Source: Methanosphaera sp. (GTDB taxonomy: Archaea; Methanobacteriota; Methanobacteria; Methanobacteriales; Methanobacteriaceae). From it: a stretch of 19,204 bases of DNA. The notes below the pieces were generated by a model. It saw nothing but the letters and a program-made list of their open reading frames with translations. It ran no database searches and was not told the origin of the DNA. The translations under genes were made by a program, and so were the position numbers. This document shows positions 1-7,807 of this stretch, piece after piece (within the stretch, counting starts at the first letter, position 1; each line of letters begins with the position of its first letter). The DNA lies in the NCBI GenBank assembly GCA_017430835.1, contig JAFRMD010000096.1, positions 1-19,204 on the forward strand. Direction: 5' to 3'.

Positions 1-1340
1 AAAAATAGATTCCACTAAAACAAGGATTACGACTTTATAATCTTCTTCATATTTTCTGTTATTGTTGTTGTTGCAATTTATTGAAAAATAGATTCCACTA
101 AAACAAGGATTACGACTCTTGTTCCAACTCTTTTATTTCATCAAAATTATCATTAATTGAAAAATAGATTCCACTAAAACAAGGATTACGACCTCAGCAC
201 TTTCTTTGCTGATTTTGTTTTGTTTTAATTTTAAATTGAAAAATAGATTCCACTAAAACAAGGATTACGACCATATGTAAGTCCACCACTAACTTTAAAT
301 GGTGTGATATAATTGAAAAATAGATTCCACTAAAACAAGGATTACGACCGAACAAATTATAATGTTCTATATAATGTCTATTGTTGAAATTGAAAAATAG
401 ATTCCACTAAAACAAGGATTACGACTTTGAAAAAGATAAACCTAAATTGTTAAATTCATAAATTCTTTCTAATATTGAAAAATAGATTCCACTAAAACAA
501 GGATTACGACTCCCAAGTATCATGATTAGTCCAGCCGTTATAATCCTTAAATTGAAAAATAGATTCCACTAAAACAAGGATTACGACACACCTCAATCCT
601 ACGATAAATCCAACCCTTCGATTCAGGAACAAAATTGAAAAATAGATTCCACTAAAACAAGGATTACGACCTTATTACTGGCGGGATATGGAGAATTAAT
701 GACTTTATTGAAAAATAGATTCCACTAAAACAAGGATTACGACTGACCGTAGTATTCGGATTTGTTTTGGTTCATTTCGTTTAATTGAAAAATAGATTCC
801 ACTAAAACAAGGATTACGACTCTATCATTTCTCTGTATGTTAGTTTTCTTTCCATTTCATTGAAAAATAGATTCCACTAAAACAAGGATTACGACTCTTG
901 TTTGGTTGTTGCAATTTTCTGCATTGTTTTTGTATTTTGAATCATTGAAAAATAGATTCCACTAAAACAAGGATTACGACTTCATTCTTCATCACCTCCA
1001 AAGAGTAGGAATTGTAGTATTGAAAAATAGATTCCACTAAAACAAGGATTACGACCCTGTGTCCATCCAGTCATCAAGTGATGCTTTAACTGCATTGAAA
1101 AAAGATTCCACTAAAACAAGGATTACGACTACAAAGACTCATAGAATCCATCTTCATTTCCGACTCTTTATTGAAAAATAGGTTCCACTAAAACAAGGAG
1201 TATAACCTACTACTACTTTGATGGTTGATTGAAAAATAGATCTACAAAAACAAGGATTACAACCTTGTTTCTTTGTGGTTTTATTCATTAAGATTTTAGT
1301 TTTTATTGAAAAGTAGATTTAGTAAAACAAAGATAACAAC
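1..1340 (+). CRISPR. CRISPR array 1 (37-nt repeat, trailer end)
   Basis: Eighteen repeats and seventeen spacers are visible. The left edge of the window cuts the first repeat four bases in, so the leader and newer spacers lie outside. The repeat is 37 nt, begins ATTGAAAAATAG and ends AAGGATTACGAC. Intact copies start at 80, 156, 235, 312, 389, 474, 551, 634, 707, 784, 859, 944 and 1019. Spacers are 36-48 nt, except a 21-nt remnant at 1207-1227. Decay is confined to the right end, so the trailer is on the right and transcription is on the + strand. The AAGGATTACGAC end resembles the common AAGGATTGAAAC ending, which gives a predicted 8-nt crRNA tag ATTACGAC and supports the same direction. The repeat is unrelated to that of array 2. 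No matching effector genes are in the window. Confidence 0.98.
1094..1340 (+). repeat. decayed trailer repeats of array 1
   Basis: The last four repeats of array 1 are degenerate. The copy at 1094-1129 lacks one T. The copy at 1170-1206 ends GGAGTATAAC. The copy at 1228-1263 has lost bases in the middle and follows a spacer of only 21 nt. The copy at 1305-1340 carries many substitutions. Progressive decay of this kind is typical of the oldest, leader-distal end and fixes the polarity of the array. Confidence 0.9.
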
Positions 1341-1572
1341 TTTGCTTATTCTAATGGAAAGTATACATATATATAAATAGTTAGATATTTATAGATAAGT
1401 CAACTTATCCACTAATTATTATCAATATTTCAATATGTATTCAATTAATATAATTTATATTAACCTGTAAAATAAACCTTATATTTATCGATATTACAAT
1501 ATGCATACAATTAATCATTAATAATAATACATCCCAAGTACATATATATTATTAACTTTAGGGGAATTTTAG
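1341..1572 (+). promoter_or_regulatory. intergenic region with promoter and repeats before the PLD-helicase gene
   Basis: This AT-rich gap separates the array 1 trailer from the PLD-helicase gene. A perfect inverted repeat, GATAAGT-CA-ACTTATC, lies at 1394-1409. Two 30-nt direct repeats at 1421-1450 and 1487-1516 match at 25 of 30 positions and start 66 nt apart; both contain CAATATG and CAATTAAT. TTTATATT at 1454-1461 fits an archaeal TATA box, and TATATATT near 1543-1550 is an alternative. GGGG at 1561-1564, eight bases before the ATG, is the ribosome binding site. The repeat pair could be operators and the palindrome could be a terminator for array 1; both roles are inferred. Confidence 0.5.
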
Positions 1573-3960
1573 ATGAAACAGAATGTTTTTACTGGAGCCA
1601 ATGTTTACTTTTTTGAACAGTTAAAGGAAAGTATAGAAAATGCTACTCAAATTGATATCAATGTTTCATTTATAATGGAATCAGGAGTAAAGTTACTTCT
1701 TGATGAATTAAAACATGCAGATAATGCTGGTGTTAAGATACGTGTTTTAACAACCAATTACTTGAATATCACCCAGCCACAGGCATTATACCTTTTGAAA
1801 AGAGAATTGAAAAATGTCGACATTCACTTCTATAATAATCATAACACTAGTTTTCATCCGAAAGCTTACATCTTCCATTGTAAAGATGATTGTGAAATAT
1901 ATATCGGATCATCAAATATATCAAAAGGTGCATTGACCAATTCTATTGAATGGAACTATCACTTCACAAAGTCGGATAACGAAGAAGATTTTAACTTGTT
2001 TTACAAAAATTTCGAAGACTTATTCAATAATCATTCAACAGAAGTAAATGATGATGTTCTTAAGGAATATGCCAATAGTTGGATTAAGCCAAAAATAGAT
2101 TTCAATGATGATGAAAACGATATTATTCAACCCAAAGACATACAGATTGAAGCCCTTTATGAATTAGATAAAACAAGACGATATGGTTATGATAAGGCAT
2201 TGGTTGTTGCTGCAACAGGTACGGGTAAAACTTATCTAGCGGCATTTGATAGTATAAAATATGGGAAAATATTATTTGTAGCCCATAGAATAGAGATAAT
2301 AAAACAGGCAAAGAAAGTTTTTAAGAAAATCCAAACGGATAAGTCAATTGGATTCTTTTATAATAACATCAAAGAGACCGATAATGACATTACATTTGCA
2401 TTGGTTCAAACACTTGGAAAAGATAAATATATTAATGAGAAATACTTCAAAAGGGATACCTTTGATTATATAGTAATAGACGAGTTTCATCATGCAGTGG
2501 CAAATAACTATCGGAACATACTGAATTACTTCCAATCAGAATTCCTGCTAGGATTGACTGCAACTCCAGAACGATTAGACAATAAGGATGTATTTGCACT
2601 ATGTGACTATAATAATGTATATGAAATCAGATTAAAGGAAGCCATCAACAGGGGATTTCTAACACCATTCAAATATTATGGGATACTGGATGACACGATT
2701 GATTACTCACAGGTACAGATAACTAATGGTAAATATGATGAAAAGGATTTGGAAAAGAAACTTATGATTCATAAAAGAGCAAATTTAATCATGAATCACT
2801 ACCAGAAATATAACTCGAAACAGGCAATTGGATTCTGTTCAACAAGAGTACATGCGGAGTATATGGCAAAATATTTCAATGAACATGGCATAGAATCGGC
2901 TGCCGTCTATAGTGGAAAACAAGGAAAATACACAGAAGATAGAACCAAGGCAATAGAAAAGTTAAAACAAGGTATTATAAAAATAATATTTACTGTTGAC
3001 ATGTTCAATGAGGGATTGGATGTGCCTTCAATTGATATGGTACTATTTCTTAGACCTACAGAGTCTCCCACAATCTTTTTACAACAGTTAGGACGAGGAC
3101 TGAGAAAATATAGCAATAAGAAATACTTAACTGTACTCGACTTTATCGGTAACTATAAAAAAGCAAATACCATACCATTCCTGTTAAGTGGAAAGACCTT
3201 TGATACAAAAGTACTACTTGACAAGTCCCCACTGGAATTTGAATATCCGGTGGACTGCCATATAGACTTTGACTTTGAATTGATTAATCTCTTCAAGTAT
3301 CAGTCACAAAGAGAATTAAAAATAGAAGATAAAATTCTGTTGGAATATGAGAATATCAAAAATGAACTTGGTTTTCGACCTTCACGGGTTGATTTACTGC
3401 TTAGAATGGATGAAAACATTATCGAGTCTATGAGAAAAAAATCCAAAACAAACATATTAAATGATTACCTTAAGTTCCTAAAGGACAATGATGAACTAAC
3501 AAAAGAGGAAGAAAAACTACTGGATAACAAAGCCCATGAATTCATTAATACTCTCGAAACCACAAAGATGACAAAATCATATAAACTACCGATACTACTG
3601 GCATTCTATAATAACGGAAATATAAAAATGGATATAAATGATAACGACGTATACGAGAATATGAAAGAATTCTATGAATACAAATCAAATGGAGCGGATA
3701 TGCTTAAAGATAAAACATCATCCGATTACATGTCATGGGATAAAAAGGAGTATTTGACACTTGCCAGAAAAAATCCGATAAAATACTTGAATAAATCACA
3801 TGCTGAATTTTTCATTAAAAAAGATGATTATGAATTGTCATTAAATGAAGAATTAAATGAATATATCGGATTGGATTCATTTAAAGAACATTTCAAAGAT
3901 ATACTGGAATATAGACGACTGAATTATTATAAAAACAGGTACAAGAAAGGAAGAGGATAA
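1573..3960 (+). CDS. PLD-family nuclease / superfamily II helicase fusion (DUF3427-like)
   Basis: This 795-aa protein joins a phospholipase-D-type nuclease to a DEAD/DEAH-type helicase. Residues 1-170 carry a single PLD motif: H95-x-K97, then GSSN at 112-115, as in HKD nucleases that act as dimers. The helicase core has Walker A ATGTGKT (214-220), DEFH (303-306), TATPER (329-334), the motif V region DMFNEGLDVPS (476-486) and motif VI QQLGRGLRK (504-512). The remaining 250 residues match the usual position of a DUF3427-type C-terminal domain. It probably moves on and cuts nucleic acid in the cytoplasm, with a likely anti-phage or restriction-like role; that role is inferred from domain content and from its position next to a CRISPR array. 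The ATG follows a GGGGA site. A methyltransferase gene follows after one base, so the two are co-transcribed. Confidence 0.9.
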   Translation: MKQNVFTGANVYFFEQLKESIENATQIDINVSFIMESGVKLLLDELKHADNAGVKIRVLTTNYLNITQPQALYLLKRELKNVDIHFYNNHNTSFHPKAYIFHCKDDCEIYIGSSNISKGALTNSIEWNYHFTKSDNEEDFNLFYKNFEDLFNNHSTEVNDDVLKEYANSWIKPKIDFNDDENDIIQPKDIQIEALYELDKTRRYGYDKALVVAATGTGKTYLAAFDSIKYGKILFVAHRIEIIKQAKKVFKKIQTDKSIGFFYNNIKETDNDITFALVQTLGKDKYINEKYFKRDTFDYIVIDEFHHAVANNYRNILNYFQSEFLLGLTATPERLDNKDVFALCDYNNVYEIRLKEAINRGFLTPFKYYGILDDTIDYSQVQITNGKYDEKDLEKKLMIHKRANLIMNHYQKYNSKQAIGFCSTRVHAEYMAKYFNEHGIESAAVYSGKQGKYTEDRTKAIEKLKQGIIKIIFTVDMFNEGLDVPSIDMVLFLRPTESPTIFLQQLGRGLRKYSNKKYLTVLDFIGNYKKANTIPFLLSGKTFDTKVLLDKSPLEFEYPVDCHIDFDFELINLFKYQSQRELKIEDKILLEYENIKNELGFRPSRVDLLLRMDENIIESMRKKSKTNILNDYLKFLKDNDELTKEEEKLLDNKAHEFINTLETTKMTKSYKLPILLAFYNNGNIKMDINDNDVYENMKEFYEYKSNGADMLKDKTSSDYMSWDKKEYLTLARKNPIKYLNKSHAEFFIKKDDYELSLNEELNEYIGLDSFKEHFKDILEYRRLNYYKNRYKKGRG

Positions 3961-3961
3961 T

Positions 3962-4537
3962 ATGAATTACTACGATGAAAATGCTGAAGAATTCTTTGAA
4001 AATACCGTGAATGCTGATATGACACCACATTATAAGAAATTTTTGGAAGCCATTCCAGAGGGATGTCATATTCTAGATGCCGGTTGCGGATCCGGACGGG
4101 ACACATTAAAATTCATGGAAATGGGATATGAAGTAACACCCCTTGATGCATCAGAGAAAATGTGCAGGCTTGCAGCAAAATATACACATCATGAAGTTAT
4201 ATATCTGAGATTTCAATACATACAATTTAAAAACATGTTCGATGCAATATGGGCATCAGCATCACTGCTGCACGTGCCAAGTGATGAAATGGACATGGTC
4301 TTAAGTAAACTACATGACTCACTAGTCGATGACGGAATACTATACGCATCATTCAAATACGGCAATTATGAAGGAACGAGAAATGGAAGATACTTCACTG
4401 ACTTGACAGAAGAAACAGCAAGGAAACTATTTGTGAGGAATAACTTTGAAGTATTGGATACATGGATAACCGAAGACGTGAGAAAAGATAGAAAAGAGGA
4501 GAAATGGGTGAATATATTAGTTAAAAAGATACTGTAA
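3962..4537 (+). CDS. class I SAM-dependent methyltransferase
   Basis: The 191-aa product is a Rossmann-fold methyltransferase. Motif I is LDAGCGSGRD (38-47), the acidic residue that binds the SAM ribose is D62, and the motif IV region is DAIWASASLLHV (94-105). It has no NPPY or Pro-Cys motif, so it does not look like a DNA adenine or cytosine restriction methylase; it resembles small TehB/Methyltransf_11-type enzymes, and its substrate is unknown. The gene starts one base after the stop of the PLD-helicase gene, with AGGAAGAGG inside the upstream gene as ribosome binding site, so the two are translationally linked. From memory, related methyltransferases are often found beside DUF3427 helicases, which suggests a functional pair. 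It is the last gene of its operon and converges on the MazG gene. Confidence 0.87.
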   Translation: MNYYDENAEEFFENTVNADMTPHYKKFLEAIPEGCHILDAGCGSGRDTLKFMEMGYEVTPLDASEKMCRLAAKYTHHEVIYLRFQYIQFKNMFDAIWASASLLHVPSDEMDMVLSKLHDSLVDDGILYASFKYGNYEGTRNGRYFTDLTEETARKLFVRNNFEVLDTWITEDVRKDRKEEKWVNILVKKIL

Positions 4538-4856
4538 TAAAAATGAAATATTAAACTATCATACTATCAAATTTTGAATTGATTTTTAAAAAGAAAAAAA
4601 TTATGTTTATTCTAGAAAAATTTACAGTTTCAATTTTTTTAATTACCAATTATATACAAATTCTAGAATATCTTATAATTGAACTCATTACAATAATTTT
4701 TAATAAATTCTTCTTCTTTTAAGTATAATAATTTATAATGAAATTATAGAAAATAATTATGTAATATAAAACTGATATGAAACACATATTCAAAAGTTTA
4801 GTAAGTAACTACAGCCCATAGATAATATTACTATTCTTTTTAATAAAGTATCTTTT
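4538..4856. other. AT-rich convergent intergenic region
   Basis: This 319-base gap lies between the 3' ends of two converging operons (methyltransferase on +, MazG-like on -). It holds several T-runs, for example near 4580-4590 and 4634-4641 on +, and A-runs that give T-runs on - near 4838-4856. These could end transcription from both sides. I see no coding region with a ribosome binding site, no RNA gene and no CRISPR repeat in it. Confidence 0.5.
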
Positions 4857-5171
4857 TTAAAGTTCAGTGTATTTTAATGAGTTTCCCTTAGATTTATTAA
4901 CAGGATATTTTTCATCATTTTTCTTTATTTTTTCAAGAATGATTTCATTAATATCTAGATTCAATTCTATCGCCATCAAAATGGAGTATATCAATACATC
5001 CGCAAGTTCTTCTTTAACTTCATTTACATCAAATTGATTATCCCATTGAAAATGTTCGAGCAATTCTGCTGCTTCAATAATTATGGATTTTGATAAGTTT
5101 TCAGGAGTGTGAAATTGTTTCCAATCTCGTTTATCCCTAAATTCTATTATTTTTTCTGTCACTTCATTCAT
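4857..5171 (-). CDS. MazG-like nucleotide pyrophosphohydrolase
   Basis: The 104-aa product is an all-alpha NTP pyrophosphatase of the MazG/RS21-C6 (dCTPase-like) group, which hydrolyses nucleoside triphosphates to monophosphate and pyrophosphate. The metal-binding signature is E33-x-x-E36 (in IEAAELLEHFQW) followed by E55-x-x-D58 (in EELADVLIY). The C-terminal part, with KNDEKYP and a short SKG segment, is typical, and the length is normal for single-domain members. The ATG is preceded by AAAGGAA. It is the last gene of a three-gene - strand operon behind the nuclease-helicase and an 89-aa protein. It may be simple nucleotide housekeeping. Its position suggests a role in defence, for instance changing the nucleotide pool during infection; that is inference. 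Confidence 0.9.
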   Translation of the reverse strand: MNEVTEKIIEFRDKRDWKQFHTPENLSKSIIIEAAELLEHFQWDNQFDVNEVKEELADVLIYSILMAIELNLDINEIILEKIKKNDEKYPVNKSKGNSLKYTEL

Positions 5172-5270
5172 TTTTATTATTCCTTTCTTTCGTTTTGATT
5201 AATATGATAATTAACTTATATATGTTTAATTATCTTTATCGTTGATGAGATTATATCTTTTAAATTATAA

Positions 5271-5540
5271 TTATTTAAAAATAACCATTTCTATGAATTT
5301 ATGTTTTCGCCCATATTCAATATATCCCTTTTTTAAATCATTGATTAAGTTGGTATATTCTCCTTTGTAATAGTAATGTTCTGTATTTGCTTCAAATTCA
5401 TACAGTATTACCTTTTGATTTTTTATTTCTATTACGTAATCATCTTCAAATATTATGTTCAATCGTTTAATGCGGGGATACTGTTTTATGTTTTCTACAA
5501 TTTTAATAGTTTTATTAATATCATTAATTGAATGTATCAT
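5271..5540 (-). CDS. small hypothetical protein (89 aa)
   Basis: I do not recognise this protein. It has no signal peptide, membrane segment or cysteine pair. It begins MIHSINDINK, is rich in Lys, Ile, Tyr and Glu, and seems to alternate strands and helices (IKRLNIIFEDDYVIEI, then QKVILYEFEA). It lies 58 bases downstream of the nuclease-helicase gene and 99 bases upstream of the MazG-like gene, all on the - strand, so it is probably co-transcribed. Its ribosome binding site is weak (AAGTGTAGA before the ATG). Codon use is like that of its neighbours. It could be an accessory subunit, inhibitor or sensor of the operon, but nothing in the sequence proves it. Confidence 0.65.
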   Translation of the reverse strand: MIHSINDINKTIKIVENIKQYPRIKRLNIIFEDDYVIEIKNQKVILYEFEANTEHYYYKGEYTNLINDLKKGYIEYGRKHKFIEMVIFK

Positions 5541-5598
5541 TTTTTTCTACACTTTTTTATTATTTTATTAATATTTTATAAAATATCATATAAATATT

Positions 5599-7476
5599 TT
5601 ATTTATTATTGTTTTTTTCAATTAATTGTTTAAAATATTCTTGTAAGTTTTTATCTACACAGTATATATAACATCCTTTCATTCCTCTACTCATGAGTGT
5701 TTTATATGTGTTTTTGATGATTTCTTCTGATATCTTAAGTGCTTTTTTAGGGTTTTCTTTGTACATCTTTTTGATACCAAATAGGGATCTATCTGTCTTT
5801 GCACGTTTGTTGAAGTCAGTTATAATTTTTCCATCCTCATATCTGATATCCTCACCAAGAATTACTCCCACATAATCAAATTCCAATCCTTGTGATGTAT
5901 GTATACATCCAATCTCTTGTACAGATTTTTCATCTATCGCCCATGTACTTGTATTTCCAAGATTCCAACTCATTCCAAAGTTTCCTATTTGAATATCATA
6001 ATGGTTTGAATCATCTCTTTTTTTTGTATCCCAGTTCCAACAATATCCCGCAAGAATTCTGGATTTATTGTTTATTTTATTTTTTTCATAGATAATTTCT
6101 CGTATTTCTTCAGGAGTATCCATCACCTTAAATTCATAGTCTTCAAATCCATCAAAGTTTGCTGTTTCTTTGATTTGTAATGCATGGTCTAACCATGATA
6201 AGTATCCATCCGATCCGTTGCACCTAAATTGTGATATCAACTTGATATGTTTAATTTGACAATTCTGTTTTTCAGCAATTTTTCTTATCTCTGAAACTTT
6301 CCCGATATCTTTAATATGTATTTTCTGATAGTCATCTATGAAAAATATTGTTGTCTTAGAGGAGTTAATTATTTCAGCTATCTGATTTTCCCCTTTATTA
6401 TTATAAACACCACTTTTTGCTTTAAGTCTATGTGCCTCATCAACTATCAATACATCAAATTCATTATACTCTGCATTATAAAATCCATCAGAACCCTTAA
6501 ACAAGTTTTTCACATATTTCTGTGTCTTGTATCCCTTGAGTTCTTTATAGTAAACCTCCCTAGGTGCACTGTTTTTTGTTACATAGAATGTGGTTAGATT
6601 TTCATTTGTAAGGTTGACCAGCAAATTTATTGCAATTACTGATTTTCCCGTTCCAGGCCCTCCTTCAACAATCAATACCTGCTTTTTACCACTTTTTTTA
6701 TATTTCTTAGCCATGTCAAAAGCAGTTTCATATGCTACCTTCTGTTCATCAATCATGTAGAATTCTTTGTTTCCCTCCAACATACTCCTTAATGTATCTT
6801 GTAAACGTTTAGATGGTCTTATTTTACCGTAGTCAATGTTGTATAATAATTCTTTATCATCCCCATATTTAATGTATTTTTTAATAAAATCAGTTAATTT
6901 AGTTGCATCACCTTTACGAAATATTGGGGCTTGTTCAATTGTATCGGAATATATGTTGTCAAGTATAGGTTCATCTTCAATCTTTTTATAGTTATGAAGA
7001 TAAGCACAAGGATATAAATCAATATTATCTTCTTGAACAGTTTCATTAAAATCATACAATAAAGAAGCATAACTCCAAGCCTGATATGATGGATGAGTAA
7101 CCTCCCTGATTCGGCCACCAACATAAGTCTTAACAATATTATCCATACCTTCCACTTTATCAGCACTACTCCACTGTTTCAACTCAATAATGATTACAGA
7201 AGGAAGATTGCTGTTATTAAAACCAGATAACATGAAATCTATACGTTTACTTGTAGTGGGAATATTAAACTCAATAGCAACACCAGCATCATCTGGAATA
7301 TCATCATCATCCAAAACCTTATACATATATTGCATTGAATTGTTCCAAGATAAAATTTCATTTTCACTAGTAGTATGACCAAATTTCTCTTCATACTTTT
7401 CTAAAATGTCATCGGCAATAGTATCGTTCCTAACATCCTGCATAAACTCTGATTTAACAGACTCATAAACCAACAT
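5599..7476 (-). CDS. PD-(D/E)XK nuclease / superfamily I helicase fusion (DUF2075-like)
   Basis: The 625-aa product has an N-terminal nuclease-like region and a DUF2075-type helicase. Residues 60-105 contain E69, D80 (in KRIDFML) and E98-x-K100 (in IIIELKQW), the layout of a PD-(D/E)XK active site. The helicase has Walker A GGPGTGKS (272-279), Walker B IVDEAH (344-349), DDYQ (381-384), QFRC (416-419), a motif V region HTSQGLEFDYVGV (526-538) and a motif VI region LMSRGMKG (594-601). It should unwind and cut DNA or RNA in the cytoplasm. Related Schlafen-like helicases occur in defence loci. The start is supported by GGTGA seven bases before the ATG. It is the first gene of a - strand operon with the 89-aa protein and the MazG-like enzyme. 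Confidence 0.88.
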   Translation of the reverse strand: MLVYESVKSEFMQDVRNDTIADDILEKYEEKFGHTTSENEILSWNNSMQYMYKVLDDDDIPDDAGVAIEFNIPTTSKRIDFMLSGFNNSNLPSVIIIELKQWSSADKVEGMDNIVKTYVGGRIREVTHPSYQAWSYASLLYDFNETVQEDNIDLYPCAYLHNYKKIEDEPILDNIYSDTIEQAPIFRKGDATKLTDFIKKYIKYGDDKELLYNIDYGKIRPSKRLQDTLRSMLEGNKEFYMIDEQKVAYETAFDMAKKYKKSGKKQVLIVEGGPGTGKSVIAINLLVNLTNENLTTFYVTKNSAPREVYYKELKGYKTQKYVKNLFKGSDGFYNAEYNEFDVLIVDEAHRLKAKSGVYNNKGENQIAEIINSSKTTIFFIDDYQKIHIKDIGKVSEIRKIAEKQNCQIKHIKLISQFRCNGSDGYLSWLDHALQIKETANFDGFEDYEFKVMDTPEEIREIIYEKNKINNKSRILAGYCWNWDTKKRDDSNHYDIQIGNFGMSWNLGNTSTWAIDEKSVQEIGCIHTSQGLEFDYVGVILGEDIRYEDGKIITDFNKRAKTDRSLFGIKKMYKENPKKALKISEEIIKNTYKTLMSRGMKGCYIYCVDKNLQEYFKQLIEKNNNK

Positions 7477-7807
7477 ATTTCTTCACCATGATTAAAAATA
7501 ATATCAAATATCTAATTAATAATTTTAAAATGATTAAATATAAATATATTGATTTGAAAAAAATCACTGAGAATCTTTTTACTAATTAAGCTAAAATAAT
7601 ATTTATTTAATAAATTTTAATAATTCAACAGCATAATTAATTATTATAGATAGTATTATTACCAAAAGTTTATCTATAAAATATTATGATAATTTATGGA
7701 TTTATATACATATATAATAAAAATAACTATATTATTCTTATCATACATATTATTTTTTAAGAAACTATCAATAATAATATTAATCATAGTATTGACTGTC
7801 ACGCTGT
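7477..7807 (-). promoter_or_regulatory. promoter region of the nuclease-helicase operon and flank of array 2
   Basis: This 331-base AT-rich gap lies between the start of the nuclease-helicase gene and the trailer end of array 2. On the - strand TTTATATT (7537-7544) is a good archaeal TATA box about 60 bases before the ATG. The rest has no convincing gene; a + strand open frame starting at 7696 runs into the CRISPR repeats and is an artefact. A possible eroded 29-nt repeat at 7737-7765 is too weak to call. Confidence 0.5.

Noticed and set aside
67..917. 13-nt segment GTTGTTGCAATTT shared by the array 1 spacers at 34-79 and 896-943
   Set aside because: It lies within low-complexity Asn-rich coding sequence and could be coincidence; too short to claim a common target.
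7737..7765. Possible eroded 29-nt repeat 42 bases before the first repeat of array 2
   Set aside because: Only about 15 of 29 positions match, keeping CATAC and AAAC; in such AT-rich DNA this is close to chance, although the spacing fits.
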